Source of the DNA: Zizania palustris
Taxonomy: Eukaryota > Streptophyta > Magnoliopsida > Poales > Poaceae
Direction of reading: 5' to 3'
Assembly (NCBI GenBank): GCA_019279435.1
Contig: JAAALK010000289.1
Span: forward strand, 9,182,342-9,246,341
DNA: 64,000 bases
Shown here: positions 1-11,393 of the stretch, in pieces
Layout: each line of letters starts with the position of its first letter
Numbering within the stretch: the first letter of the stretch is position 1
Made by a program: the position numbers and the translations under genes
The notes under the pieces: model-generated
Seen by the model: the letters and a program-made list of their open reading frames with translations, nothing else
The model's database searches: none
Told to the model about the DNA's origin: nothing

Positions 1-1742
1 CTATTTCAGAAGACCAAGATGTAGCCCGAGGAGCGGAGTATGGCCATGGTCCACCTTTGGACCCTCGGCAGGTGAATAGTGTGTTGGAGCACTCGGAGGA
101 AGCTTCGGGGTTTTCAGACCCCTTGAAGGGCCCTTCCCTAAAGACAAGCCCGGAAGGTGATGTGATCACGAAGATAATCCTAAAAGATGGCAAGGAATAT
201 CCAATCCAATTCGGCAAAGGGCTACATTTGGAAATATCTAATTCCCTTGAGGATGTTGTTAATGAAAATTTAGATATCTTCACGTGGACCTACGAAGATA
301 TCCCCGGAGTTGATCGGAGCATCATCGAGCACAGTTTACTTGTCAACCCGAAGGCTCGCCCAGTGCGCCAAGGGCTCTAGAAGTTGTCAACTGAAAGGGC
401 AGACCTCGGCAAGGTGGAGATAGAGAAATTGCTGAGGGCAGGAATTATCAGGGAATTAGCCCACATAGAGTGGTTGGGTAACCCCGTTTTTGTCAAGAGC
501 AAAGGCTCCGACAAGTGGCGCATGTGCATCGACTTCACGTCACTAAATAAAGCATGCCTACGAGACCCCTACCCTATGCCCCGTATTGATCACGTTGAGG
601 ATTCTACGGCGGGCTCCGGACTACTAAGCTTCCGGGACACATACTCCGGTTATCATCAAGTCTGGCTAAAGCATGAAGACGAAGCCAATACGAGTTTCAT
701 AACTCCTTCAGGAGTATTTTGTTATGTTCGAATGCCTTTTGGCTTGCGGAATGCCGGGGCTACCTTTTCACGTCTTATTGCTAAAGCTCTAGGTCACCAG
801 ATAGGTCGAAATGTCGAAGCCTATATGGATGACATTGTAACAAAGAGTGTTGTAAAGCACAATCATAGCCTAGACTTAGTAGAAACTTTTGAGAGCCTCC
901 GAGCATGTGGAGTTCACCTCAACCCTGAAAAATGTATATTCAGGGCGCAATCAGGAAAATTGCTAGGGTACATAGTTTCAAGTAGAGGAATCGAAGCTAG
1001 CCCAACGCAGATAAGTCCACTGCAAAGAATGGCTCCACGAGGAAATCTGAAGCAAGTCCAGAAGCTGAGAGGATGGCTCGCAGCGCTTAGTAGATTCCTG
1101 GCTAGATCAGCAAAATGGAGCCTCCTGGTTTTTAAAGCTCTAAAGGGGTCCGAACGTTTCAAGTGGACGCTGGAGTGCTAGAAGAGCTTCGATGATATTA
1201 AAGATTATCTTGGAAATCTATCAACGCTAACTGTGCCCCTCCTAGAAGAAACTCTCCTCCTTTATCTTGTAGCAACACGCTCCACAGTAAGTGTAGTGCT
1301 AGTCGGGGAGATAGAGCTTAAAGAATAAATGGTATAGAACCCAGTATACTTCATCTCAGAAGCTTTGTCCGGAGCAAAGACAAGATACTCTGAGCTCGAA
1401 AAATGTGTTTATGCTTTGGTAATGGCCTCGTGGAAGCATCATTCGTACCTCATATCCCCTTGGTGATATGCTTCGGAGCAAAGACTCCACGGGTAGGATC
1501 GGAAAATGGGCTGTCGAGCGAGCCCCCTTTGTTATTTCATTCATGGTGAGAAGAGCTATCAAGTCCTAAGTCATAGCTTACTTCGTTGCCGAGTGGACTC
1601 CATCTGCAGTTTGGGCTTCAGAAGAGACCTCCGAAAGTCTATGGAAATTTTTTTCTGATGGAGCCTATCAAGCATCTAGAGCCGGAGCTGGAGCTATGAT
1701 AATATCGCCATTAGGGCAGAAGGCCATGTATTCTGCGAGGCT
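1..1742 (+). pseudogene. Tat-lineage Ty3/gypsy pol fragment (RT and start of RNase H), copy A
   Basis: Reverse transcriptase part of a gypsy polyprotein, cut by the window edge. One frame runs from 57 to about 1181 with stops at 378-380 and 1179-1181. RT signatures visible: WRMCIDFTSLNKAC (about 517-558), the motif A stretch ending in SGYHQVWLKHEDEA, MPFGLRNAGATFSR, and the catalytic AYMDDIV at about 820-840. From 1600 to 1742 it continues into the archaeal-type RNase H seen in Tat elements (FSDGAY-type start, aligned with 33190-33285). It matches 31513-33285 of the complete element closely, so it is the same family. At 1179 this copy has TAG where the complete element has CAG (32692). The RNase H stops abruptly at 1742 and the sequence jumps to the post-pol tandem repeat: most of RNase H and all of integrase are deleted. 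Not functional. Confidence 0.9.
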
Positions 1743-1985
1743 TGTTAGCATCCGTAGAAGAGTCTAAGGACTTTAAAAGAACAGATTTCTAGCCTCTAGG
1801 TTCGAAGTATCAGTAAAAGAGCCGTAGGTGGCCAAATCCTATGGATTCCAGGTTTCGGCTTGTTAGGATCCGTAGAAGAGTGTAAGGACTTTAAAAGAAC
1901 AGATTTTCCGCCTCTGGGTTTGAAGCATCTGTAAAAGAGTCGTAGGCGACCAAGCAATAAGGTTTCAAGGCTCCAGCCCAATGAA
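1743..1985 (+). repeat. Two relic units of the Tat post-pol tandem repeat
   Basis: Units starting TGTTAGCATCCGTAGAAGAG (1743) and TGTTAGGATCCGTAGAAGAG (1861) are about 118 bp apart and match the 116-bp repeat at 35081-35545 of the complete element. Two units remain here against four there. Confidence 0.85.
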
Positions 1986-2278
1986 ACATTTTCTAAAGTC
2001 CTAAGCGAATGTTATCGGAGCTTACAAGTATAAACTTAGTTATGAAAATTATAAACATTACAATATGAACATGTAGTTCAAAGAACTCTATGAAAGAGTA
2101 AAATATGATTACCAAGTGTTATGCAAAGCATCAGGTTGTTATATCAATCATTGTGTCCGACGCACCCTATCGCAATGCGTATGGTCGACCACCCACAAGG
2201 AGGGGCAGGAGAATAAGAAACAATCAAGCGATGCTTCTAAAACATATTATATTAATTGGATGATCATATTACATTACA
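1986..2278. other. Tat spacer between tandem repeat and antisense gene
   Basis: Non-coding, AT-rich. It aligns with 35546-35810 of the complete element (shared stretches around AAGTCCTAAG and the CACCCACAAGGAGGGG / CACCGATAAGGAGGGG stretch). It would be the 3' untranslated end of the antisense gene. I see no gene here. Confidence 0.6.
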
Positions 2279-5200
2279 TCATGAAAAATCAATATCTATA
2301 CCAAGAAGGAAATGAAGACCTCTTTGATCCCTAGAACTGCTAGCACGACTTCGAAGGCGACTTGTCCCGGAGACAGGAGTTTTAATAACTTTATGCTTAA
2401 CCCTCTTCCCTTCTTTTGAAGCTCGGAAGTCCTTTTGCTCTTGCGAAAGTTCGGCCCAGCTTCGATGTCGCTCGGGGCTTCTTTCCCAGCTTCCAAGTTG
2501 TTCAAGGCTCTTTTCTACTTATTCTTTAGCAGTATTTTCTTCTTCGGACCATTCAATGTCCTCAAAAGATGAAGTTTCTAAATTAACTTCCTTTTCTTCC
2601 TTTTTAATATAAGCTAGTACTTCTTCACATATATCGGGTATAACTTCCCTGGAGCTCCCCCGAGGAATTGAAAATTGAGGATGCTTGTGAGGTCTTAGAG
2701 TTTCGAAGGTGGCCCATTGTAGGCAAAGTTCTTCATTAATCTATAGCACCTTGAGATCATCCAAAAAAGGTCGGAAAGCATAAAAACATTTCCAAATAAG
2801 TATTTTCATTCATAAAAGGATTAAAGCATAAGTTTTTACATAATTGGAGCCCTAAGGAGAACTAAACCTTACCTTCGGGTCTGAAGGAGGCCGGCTGCTA
2901 GAAGGCTGTGACCGCGCTCGTTTTTGGTGGAGCCCATCAATCCATGCCTTGATAGCCGATCGTCCTTTAGCTCTCCAAGATGGTTGGAAGGCCTCCCAAG
3001 CCGCAGCCACATCAATGGAGGGAGTTAGGAGCCGGTCGTCGCCAAAGTTAATAGGGGCTGCCTTAGGCTCTGGTGCTATGGATAGCCCTAAATCCTCATA
3101 GTAGCGAAGCACTCCGAGAGCAGCTACTTGGCCGGAGATCTCTTCATACTTAATACCCGCTGTCTTCATAGTCTTTGCTGCTGCTTGGATCACTTTCAAT
3201 CTCCGGAGCAGAGGAACATCGTCAGTCGAATATAAAGCCCAGGAAGTGCCAAAGTATTCCAAGACACCCCGAAGGTTGTCCATGGTATCCGAGGCCACTT
3301 TATCACACTTCATCTTGTCATTAGACAAAGCATTCTTCGACGCAGACAACTCGTCTATCAGGGAAGAGAGCCTAGCTGCCTCCGTCAACAAAGAATTCTT
3401 TTGCCCGAGCAAGTTGTTGGCCTCCTCTGTCATCTTCAGCTGCTCTTCTCGGAGCTTGACCAGTTCAACTCCCGTGGTTGCTTGCTCCCCCTGCAGCCTT
3501 TCCACTTCGGCCCGAAGCACGACCCGTTCAACATCGAGCTCATTGTTGGCAGCCTCCAAGCTAAGTATATCCTTTCTTTCTGCGGACACCATCTCTTCCA
3601 AGCCAGAGGTCCGAACCTCGGAGCTAACAAGACTCCCTTGAAGAGTTGTTATCTTCTCCTTGAGTCAGTTGATCTCTTGCTCATTTGATACGGCCACAGC
3701 TCGAGCTAAGACTATTTGCTACGAAGGAAGAAAAAGAGCAATGTAAGTAAACTATTTACATATGTTTGAACTAACTCTATTATTGTAGATATTTCGTACA
3801 TGGTAGGCTGCTCGCTCCAAGGCTGCGTCTAACTCCGACCTCTCTGATTTACCAAGAATGGAAACTAAGTTAGTCTCCCCAACTTCGCGACTAGCCCGAG
3901 CCAGAGGCTCTATCAAAGTCCGGAGTCTAGTCCTTCCCTCCAGAAAAGGGGCTAGGAGGGGGAGCCTAGACAAGGCATTATGGTCATCTTAATTCGGAGA
4001 TGGGATGGAGCACAGCGGGGCGTCTTTGGAGGCTTCCGTGGATTGGCTTCCATCTGTAGGCTCTGACGGGGTCCACCCTAGAATAGGAGCAGGCAAAGGT
4101 CCCCCTTTACCTTTACCCTTTCCAGGAGCCATCTTCATGGCTACTTCGGGAAGTGGCTTCGGAGACATGGCAGCCTCCGGCACAACCTCTGTAGTAGGGG
4201 TCGTCTCCATGGGAATTGATCCTATAAAAACCAAAGGTATTTGTTATTGCATGAATTTTGTAGGACACAAAAAAAAGAAGAGATACTTTGCTTAAGACTA
4301 CCTTCGACATCCTGCTGCCGAACGAGCACTGAACTGCTCGGAGGCTGGAAAATCTACTCGAAGTCCTCTTTAGACTTCGAGTTCCGAACCGAAGGATCAG
4401 TTGCCAAATATGTGACAACTGCAGCTATCACTTCGTCCGGAGGCGAGACTTGGGCATCCGCTGCCTCGACTCCACCTTCTTCCGCATCAGGGGCTTCTTG
4501 ACCAGGCAGGACATTTTGAGTCTCTGCTTGTTCGGGGTTGTCTCCAGTGACGGGCGCCGCCACCACTTCGTCTTGAGCGGGGACTTCAGCCCCCATTCGT
4601 GATTCCTCGTCACCTATTAGAAAGGGCTTCGAACTCCCTTCCCATTTGTATGTTGGCTTCATCTTTAGATGACTCCGAAGACGAAGAAGAAGATTTAGAA
4701 GGGGCTAGGGCCTTCGGTTTTCAGGCCACCTTCATCACATGTGTCTTGGCTGGCACTGAAGTACCTACTTCCACTTTCCTCTTCTTGGGAGCTTGATCAG
4801 AGATGTCCTAGTCCGGAAGGATGGGAGATTCAACTCCGAGCATGCTCCGTACCCTATTGAATCGCTCCCAGCGGCCAACTAACATCACCCTCCACTCCTT
4901 TTCGGTCACCGTAGGAGCTCCGAGGATCTTCTCCAAAGTCCAGACAATTTGCTCTGAAGTGATGGTGGCGCGTGGAGCTGCAAGATAAGATTTCCTTTCA
5001 GTTAATTCATTTTTATAAGAACACTACTGCATGTAAAACATTTTGTAGGGCGTTCGAGGTTACCTGCAGCACTCGAAGAAATTTCTCAGAGTCCACCCTC
5101 TAGGTTTTCTTCGAAGGTTATCGGCCAACTGGCCATCAGAGGCGAATTCGAAGTCCAATGAACTCCTCCGCTAAGTCTCGCATGCTCATGCGATGACTTA

Positions 5201-5455
5201 TGACTTGAAGTAGTCTGAGGCAGGCTTCGAGCTGGCCCGGGTCTGGATGAACCGCCGCTTCCCTCCGGTAGAAGATATCTTCGAGGGGTCCCACCAAGGC
5301 ATTGTTCGTTCTTACTTCGGCATAGAATTAGCGAAGGGCCCAGTCAGTGTACCATCTGGCGTTGATGGCCTTCGCTGGGAATTGAGTTTGGTATTCATCT
5401 CGATGCCGGAAGTTGATGCTACCAAACGCAATCACCATCTTCTCAATCCTTGCAA
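2279..5455 (-). pseudogene. Antisense gene of Tat element copy A, five exons, 5' truncated
   Basis: Runs opposite to the gypsy pol. Exon 1 remnant 5455-5064 keeps the end of the conserved N-terminal domain (AFGSINFRHRDEY, FPAKAINARWYTDW), which I recognise as the family listed in Pfam as 'putative gypsy type transposon' (PF04195, from memory). Intron 1 is 5063-4978 (GTAACC...TTGCAG, phase 1). Exon 2 is 4977-4302. Intron 2 is 4301-4222 (GTAGTC...TTATAG, phase 1). Exon 3 is 4221-3800 (MAPGKGKGKGG motif). Intron 3 is 3799-3719 (GTACGA...TTCGTAG, phase 0). Exon 4 is 3718-2873, a long coiled coil followed by a conserved tail. Intron 4 has its donor at 2872 (GTAAGG); its acceptor near 2770 is unclear. 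The last exon ends at TGA 2279-2281 with the C-terminus HFLLGIDIDFS. Stops and a frameshift in exon 2 make this copy a pseudogene. The exon plan matches the other two copies in the window. Molecular function unknown. Confidence 0.8.
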
Positions 5456-7211
5456 CGAGAATATCTAGTTCACCTATTGCATATTTTCTTGACCTACTCA
5501 GTCCTTGCAACGATTTGCAAGTATGAATCATCGACCTGATATCAAATACCCATGAATCATTTGGATGAGTAGCTAGATTGTTTTCAATAACATTTATACT
5601 TGAAGTAGAAGCGGAAGTCCTACTTCCAAACTTCTTCCAAGTCCAATTTGCAATTCCTAAACCATTGACCAGTTTTGTATACAAACAAGGACATTGAGGT
5701 ACCATAACTCTTAGCCCGAGCTTGGCCCTCAAAAATGTCTTGGTGTCCCATAATCATATTATGGACATTCTTGTTCTCATCTTGCTTCGAAAGCTCAGAG
5801 GACAAACAGGTAGGTATGAGACAGATTACATTATGTGACTCATTTGAGTGCTTCTCACAAGTCCTCCGATCAACTAGTTCATCATGATTGGACTCCTCTA
5901 TAACATTTTCCTTTCGCTTGAGAACACTTCTCAAGTTTCTAAACCAATCAATAAAAATTGTTCCAAAAAGAATCGATCGCAAAATAAAAAGTACAATGTT
6001 CATAACAGTTGGTGCCATGATCTATAAATGATTAAATGCAAGGTTCAACAATATGCAATGTTTATCTTCTATCCAATAAAAGATGTTCCGCTATTGTAAA
6101 TAGTGACTTTCCCTCTAATGACTAACAGTGGCGCAAGATCCATATTCATTCTAACTCCTAGTGAGCCTTGGCATCACTTCTAGAAGCTAGGAGACATAGG
6201 TAAGCAATGCTTTGCTAATCACATCGTATGTGACTCTTGTCGTTGGAGAATCATCCAATGCTCTATGCCAACTCTATGCTCCAAGGCCTAAAACCGTTTT
6301 GATAGCCCCATTAAGCAAACCAATACCATGCGTGTAGAAGTCCGACTTCCGTCCTAACTGGTCAAGATAAAATATAGCACCTTGCTTTGGCAAACCCACT
6401 ATCGATGAGCAAGATCCTTGGTGGGTGCAGCTATTGGAAACAGCATCAATACTTAATTTTCTAACGAAAAACTATTCTAGCACGGTAACGTCCCTAGAAC
6501 ACACTAAACATGCAAGAATAGTATAATAGGAATTTAAGAAAGCATCACAGGCAATCATATTAACTGTGACATAGCATGACCCTCTTCACATGGCGGTCTC
6601 CATCTTCATGGCTCCCATCATTGATTGCGCGCTCCCAGCCTCCATGAAGTGTACTAGTCTATCTCGCATAGCCTATACTAGTTACATGGGCCGAAGCACC
6701 GTGGAAACCACATGCAAGTCGTATTTAATTTACATCAGAGCCTTGGGCTATAAATAACCATGACATGCATGCCATATTTAATTTACATTCATTGCAGGAA
6801 TCTCATAGATCACATTTATCCAAGGCCATGCCAGTCACAACATTCTCTGCAAAACAAAGTTAGACGAGGAATATACAAGTGACTAGATTCTAGATCTGAA
6901 AAACATAGCTCAATAGGCTCAGAATTTCATTTCGGGTGTGTCGGAACTTCTGATCTGGCATTAGAACTTCCAATCCACTGGAACTTCCGATCAATATCAG
7001 AATTCATGGTAGCAAAAATTACTCTCTATATCGAATAATTAATCGACATCCGATCAGTATCGAAACATCCGATCCGCAATTGAAACTTTCGATCAGTATC
7101 GAAAATTCCGATTTGCCGTGGACAAAAATAGATATAATATATTTTTCCACCTTGTATCTCCATACATGAGTGATCCAGATCGATCACTATGCATGTAGGC
7201 TCTGATACCAC
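5456..7211 (-). pseudogene. Ty1/copia copy 1: gag fragment and leader
   Basis: Minus-strand gag of a copia element. The start codon near 6018 gives MAPTVMNIVLFILRSIL, the same N-terminus as copy 2 (ATG at 15315). The stretch 5480-5640 matches the zinc-finger/protease region of copy 2 (NDSWVFDI here, NDSWVFDTG there, so the protease DTG is lost). Between them much of gag is deleted. The left end abuts the Tat antisense gene at about 5460-5485; a CCTTGCAACGA word occurs on both sides. The leader 6019-7194 is non-coding and includes GATCGGAA/TTCCGATC-type repeats near 6940-7110. The PBS, read on minus, is at 7195-7210 (TGGTATCAGAGCCTAC), complementary to initiator tRNA-Met. Confidence 0.75.
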
Positions 7212-8135
7212 TATTGGCGAATTGGGGAGCTACGCTAGCTGACAAAGTCAAAATTTCTGCCCTAAAACACAAGACCCATTCTCGTGTGAGATCATAGCTC
7301 AGTACCTTCTATCATGAGACGTGCTACGTGCAATGGAAGAAGATGTTGAGGACGTGCATCAAGACTATCCTCGCTTCACCCCAGCCGTTCCTCTCCAATA
7401 CAACCAGTGAAGATGTCGTTGTCCACATGGTTATGTCCACGAGCGTCGCTATTGGAGCAACACCACCACAGAGTCCACACGTACAGGGATGAGATCAATC
7501 TCACGTCGGCGTGCTAGCACCAGTGGTGATATGCGGTAGAGATCTCAATCTCAACTATTGAGATCAAGAACCGGGTGGAGAGGCTTTTTGGTGGCTAGGG
7601 CTTAGAACTGTTCTAAGTCTCCGATAATATGATCTTTAGAGCCTCCTCCACCCTCCTATATAGTGCCAATAGGCTTAGTCCTGAAGAAACCTTGGGCCCA
7701 ATAGATCTAATCTATTTTTCCCAACATTAGAACTTCTGATTCGGGATTAGAACTTCTGATCGGGTATTTTCGGACTCCTATTCCAACACGATATCACAAC
7801 AGATCCAATCAGTTTTTGCCCACCTCAAAACTTCTGATACCCCTATCGGAAATTCCGATCAGTATAATGTTCATGATTCCAAATCGGAACTTATGATACC
7901 ATATTGAAACTTTCGAATCAACTTTTGGTACCTAACTCGAGTCCAGAAAATAATCAGAACATCCAATTCCAAATGGGAACTTCTGATTGAACTCTCACAA
8001 CTCAACATCAGAACTTTTGATCCCGAATCATAACTTTCGAAGTTAGTTTTGCTCTCTTACTTGGGTCTGGAAAATAACCTAAACTTTCGATACTACCTAT
8101 CGGAACATCTTATATATGGAATTTTCTTGGGCACA
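7212..8135 (-). repeat. 5' LTR of copia copy 1
   Basis: Begins next to the PBS and ends in TTTCTTGGGCACA at 8135. It aligns with the split LTR of copy 2 (16438-16900 plus 20111-20518). The terminal TG at the PBS side has decayed to TA. The segment 7730-8110 is filled with degenerate TCGGAACTTCCGAT words. The flank to the right is a different element, so no TSD can be paired. Confidence 0.75.
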
Positions 8136-8880
8136 TCCATCATCAGGATCCCACGAACTATCACCATGGATCAGGGGGCAATTTTCATATCAGAAGAATT
8201 CCAGAAATTCAAACCGGCATGGGAATCAAGCTCTTGAATTTATCACCACATTATGCACAAGCCAGTGGTCAAGCTAAATCATCTAACAAAAGCCTGATCA
8301 AATTGATAAATCGTAAGATCAACGAGCAGCCAAAGCATTGGCATCGTTCTCTATCGAAGGCACTTTGGCTTCTCGAATGGCACATCACGGGTCTACTCAG
8401 GTGCCACCGTATCAATTGGTCTACGGCCACGAAGTAGTACTGCCTTTGGAAATAACATCCGCTCAAGAAGGGTAGCCCTACAGGACCAACTTATAGTCGA
8501 TGATTATTATAACCTAATTTAAATGGTTTAGATGACCTAGCACAGATTCGATTGAGATCCCTTGAAAGAATTGAGGAAAACAAAGCTAGAGTTGCTAGTT
8601 ACAATAATAAAAAGGTGGTGCCTAGATCGTTTGAAGAAGGAGATCTCATATGGAAACTGATCCTGCCGATTGGGTATAAGGACAATCAGTTGGGTAAATG
8701 GTCACCTAATTAGGAAGGACCCTTCTGGATACACCGAGCCATACCTGGTACTACCTATCCGCTTGAAGGATTAGATGGAGAAGTTTCACCTAGCGATCTA
8801 CGCAGGACATAAAACAGCCGATACCGAGCGTATAGCCTTTATATGGCCAATGGTAAAACATCATCCTTAGATTTAGGAAA
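8136..8880 (+). pseudogene. Integrase C-terminal part of a second Tat-type gypsy element
   Basis: Three reading-frame pieces together give a recognisable gypsy integrase. At 8150-8237 the motif TITMDQGAIFISEEF contains the second catalytic Asp. At 8219-8420 there is LNLSPHYAQASGQAKSSNKS, in which the Glu usual before SNKS in related elements is replaced by Lys (QAK for QAE). At 8400-8460 there is PYQLVYGHEVVLPLEI. At 8530-8880 the C-terminal domain is in a third frame (RARVASYNNKKVVPRSFEEG). At least two frameshifts plus in-frame stops. Everything upstream in this element is missing; the boundary at 8136 is the copia LTR end. The neighbouring antisense gene and 3' LTR belong to the same element. 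Confidence 0.8.
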
Positions 8881-8989
8881 ATAAAAGGCAAATTCATGGA
8901 ATCGATGATAATACATAACAGAAATATGAAGTTCAAAGGTTACATTTGGCGACCCAAGAAAAAAATAAAATCAAAGGGAGTGACAGATC

Positions 8990-10813
8990 ACCTTGATGGC
9001 TCACAACGGAATGGCATCTACGCTATGAAGTATGACCCAATCCTCGGCGTCCAACCTAGGGACGTTTGAAACGGTGTGACGGTGCAATTGCACAGGTGGA
9101 CAGCACCAATGAGGAGACCCTCTTGGGCTTGGATCCGATCTAGAAAAGAGGTCAGGGCACTCTCTTCATCGGCTATCCTTGCCTAGACCCCTTCTAGCCT
9201 TGGAGATAAATTGGCCTCCTCTGCCTTTAGCTTCTCGAGACACAGCAACATGGCCGATGACTGACCACGAAGGCTTTTTAATAGAGTGCCTTAGGACCGA
9301 AAGAAGTATAGAGAGGCGAACAAACAAAGAAACAAAGCAAATGCCTACCTAGTGGGTTTTGTCATCGAAATCAGGGTGTATCTGCCCACAATACACCATC
9401 GAGGACCGATTGAAGAGATGGCTCCTCCATTCACCACACAATCGGTGGAAATTGGAGGAAGATGCACGGTAGGCTGACCAAGAGATGAGATCGCCACAGG
9501 GGATCGTGTTGGCCATGCATAAGAGCCGATCACACTCGATGCCATCCTTGATCTCCCTGTGAACTTGGATCCGGTCAATGAATAAAATATGGGGTAGGAC
9601 TTGACCAAATCCTAATTGCCTCACTACAACCGTCATGTGATAAAATTCATATGAAGATTTGTGAAGGTGTCTGACGGTAAAATTGACAGGGAGAAGGCAT
9701 GGTGAGATTGCATCTTTGAAGATCCTGATCAAATCTTCGTCTCGACAGACATCGGTCATGACCAGCCGATGGGGGCACTCGTCCTCTGACTGGTGCCCGA
9801 AGGGATACTAGACTACTTGATTGGCGGGGAACCCAAAATAGAAACCATTGAAACAAAGGGCCAATGATTCAGAGCACATGCGAAAATTGGTGTGGCAAGC
9901 GGCCGCCTCACCTAGAGAGGTGCATCGGTGATAACTAGGGTGGCCTATTAGGGAATGTTAGAATGAAATTGCATTAATGTAAGAGGGGGATCATTGACAA
10001 CGTTGGCGGTGTAAATGTTGATCTAATGCTGCAAGAACCACCAAGGACCAATGAAATGGCTGATGGATTCACCAATAGATAACTTGGCTTACACTTGGTG
10101 GAGGAGGTGTAGGTGGCTCCAAGAAGGTATCAGCCAAGGGGAATTTTTTGGTTTGCAACAAGCTGCTCGACTAGAAATTGGAGGTGATAGGTGGTGCCTA
10201 AGGTAGACCCATAGGAGACAAACCTCTCAAACTATAGGTTGAGAAAGGACATGTGTTCCCGGAGGTCTATGGGTCAAGTTTTCTTATTATGTTTTAAAAT
10301 ATAGGACTCATCGACCCCTTGCCAAAGATGAAGGCATTCAAGGCATTGAACCAATAGTAGCAAGCGACGGCTACCATTGGTTCATTTTATAGGGCTCAGC
10401 AAGGGAAAGGCTGATGTAGTGCGCGATGTTAATTTCATCCTAGTAGGCATGGTTTATCTCCGATACCCTAAGGTACCAATCACACCAGCCGAGGAGTGGA
10501 GGGGGAAAAGCCCTAAATCTTATGTTCTAGTCAGATGCAAGCATGTTGGGGAATTTGAATGGAATCCGACGGATTTCGGCATTTATGATGGCATTAGGAT
10601 CATAATTACCCATTGGGCCCAAAAAGTAGCAAGAAGGATGGCTAGAAAAAGCAATTATGATTTTGTTCGTCAAGTTCTACAAAAAGAAAGAAAGGGAAAA
10701 GAAAAGTGATGAGGAAATGTGTAGCAGAAAAGCCAAGAATGCTAAAGAACAAGAAAGAAAAATGGGGAAAAGGCCAAAAAACTTACCTCGGGAATAGAAT
10801 CATTGGTCGCCAT
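8990..10813 (-). pseudogene. Antisense gene of the second Tat-type element, possible plant-mobile-domain protein
   Basis: Exon 1 is 10813-10787, encoding MATNDSIPE with a good ATGGC start context. A canonical donor GAG/GTAAGT follows, and intron 1 is 10786-10677 (110 bp, ending TTTTTGTAG, phase 0). Exon 2 starts at 10676 and reads in phase (FSSHPSCYFLGPMGNYDPN, RIPFKFPNM, PPPLLGWCDWYLRVSEINHA) with TAG stops. The region 9759-9349, in another frame, encodes MTDVCRDEDLIRIF then SSYEFYHMTVVVRQLGFGQ, which resembles the plant mobile domain (PF10536); that assignment is from memory and uncertain. A donor-like GTAGGC follows at about 9349. A further stretch near 9270-9100 is coiled-coil-like (LEKLKAEEANLSPRLEG). 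Several stops and shifts: a pseudogene. It occupies the same place, after integrase and before the 3' LTR, as the antisense gene of the other Tat family. Confidence 0.6.
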
Positions 10814-10917
10814 AGCAGAGGCCACAAGAAGTCTGGATTGGAGAAGAGGATGAAGGTGCGATTGCTGAAGTACTGTGAATGCCGAAAGCCTAAAGGGAGA
10901 AGGAAGAAGCCAATAGA

Positions 10918-10925
10918 TACTTATA
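10918..10925 (-). promoter_or_regulatory. Possible TATA box for the antisense gene
   Basis: Minus-strand CACCCTATAAGTATC lies about 105 bp upstream of the antisense ATG at 10813. The position suits a plant core promoter. Sequence-only evidence. Confidence 0.4.
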
Positions 10926-11393
10926 GGGTGAGAGCAACACTTCAGCAAATAGGTCAAGCCGATCCTGGCTGATTTGGCTGGACCATCTTCAATGTTCGTC
11001 AAAAAGGATAATCATGAGTATGTTTTTCGAAATGGCAAAGTAGTTGTGGTGCCGGGATTTGGGGGACAAAATCTTCGGTGATTTTAAAATGCCATTGCTA
11101 GACTGTGCGGGATGACGCCTAGTCCGATGCCGCCACAAAGAGAAGTAGATGCATTAGACCAGGGAACATCCATCACAGTCACTCATGGCTGAAGAAGAAA
11201 GGTGAGGAAGAAGATGAAGAGTTGATACAAGGCAGTAATCAAAATATATACTGCAAAAGGTGCCGAAAGGTGAAGAGTTTTTGGCTACCAGTGAAAAGAT
11301 GGACGAGACTTTTAAAATGACGTGGTGTAGAGGGCTCTAATGACCGATAATTTCGAAGCATTAGTTATACTTATGCTCCAAAACTAGGGGGCA
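10926..11393. other. Non-coding region before the 3' LTR, ending in a polypurine tract
   Basis: No ORF of note. The last bases, AAAACTAGGGGGCA at 11380-11393, are a typical plus-strand primer (PPT) placed directly before the LTR. Confidence 0.65.

Noticed and set aside
5247..5468. Plus-strand 73-codon ORF
   Set aside because: Shadow of the antisense gene's conserved domain, which reads on minus.
7195..7210. tRNA-Met-like sequence (also 16421, 50722, 56668)
   Set aside because: Only the 12-18 nt primer sites next to LTRs; no tRNA fold around them.
10377..10709. 110-codon plus-strand ORF with plausible composition
   Set aside because: The minus strand reads in phase from a canonical splice acceptor and has WYLRVSEIN-type conserved words. 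The plus ORF is taken as a shadow, though with only one copy in the window I cannot exclude it fully.
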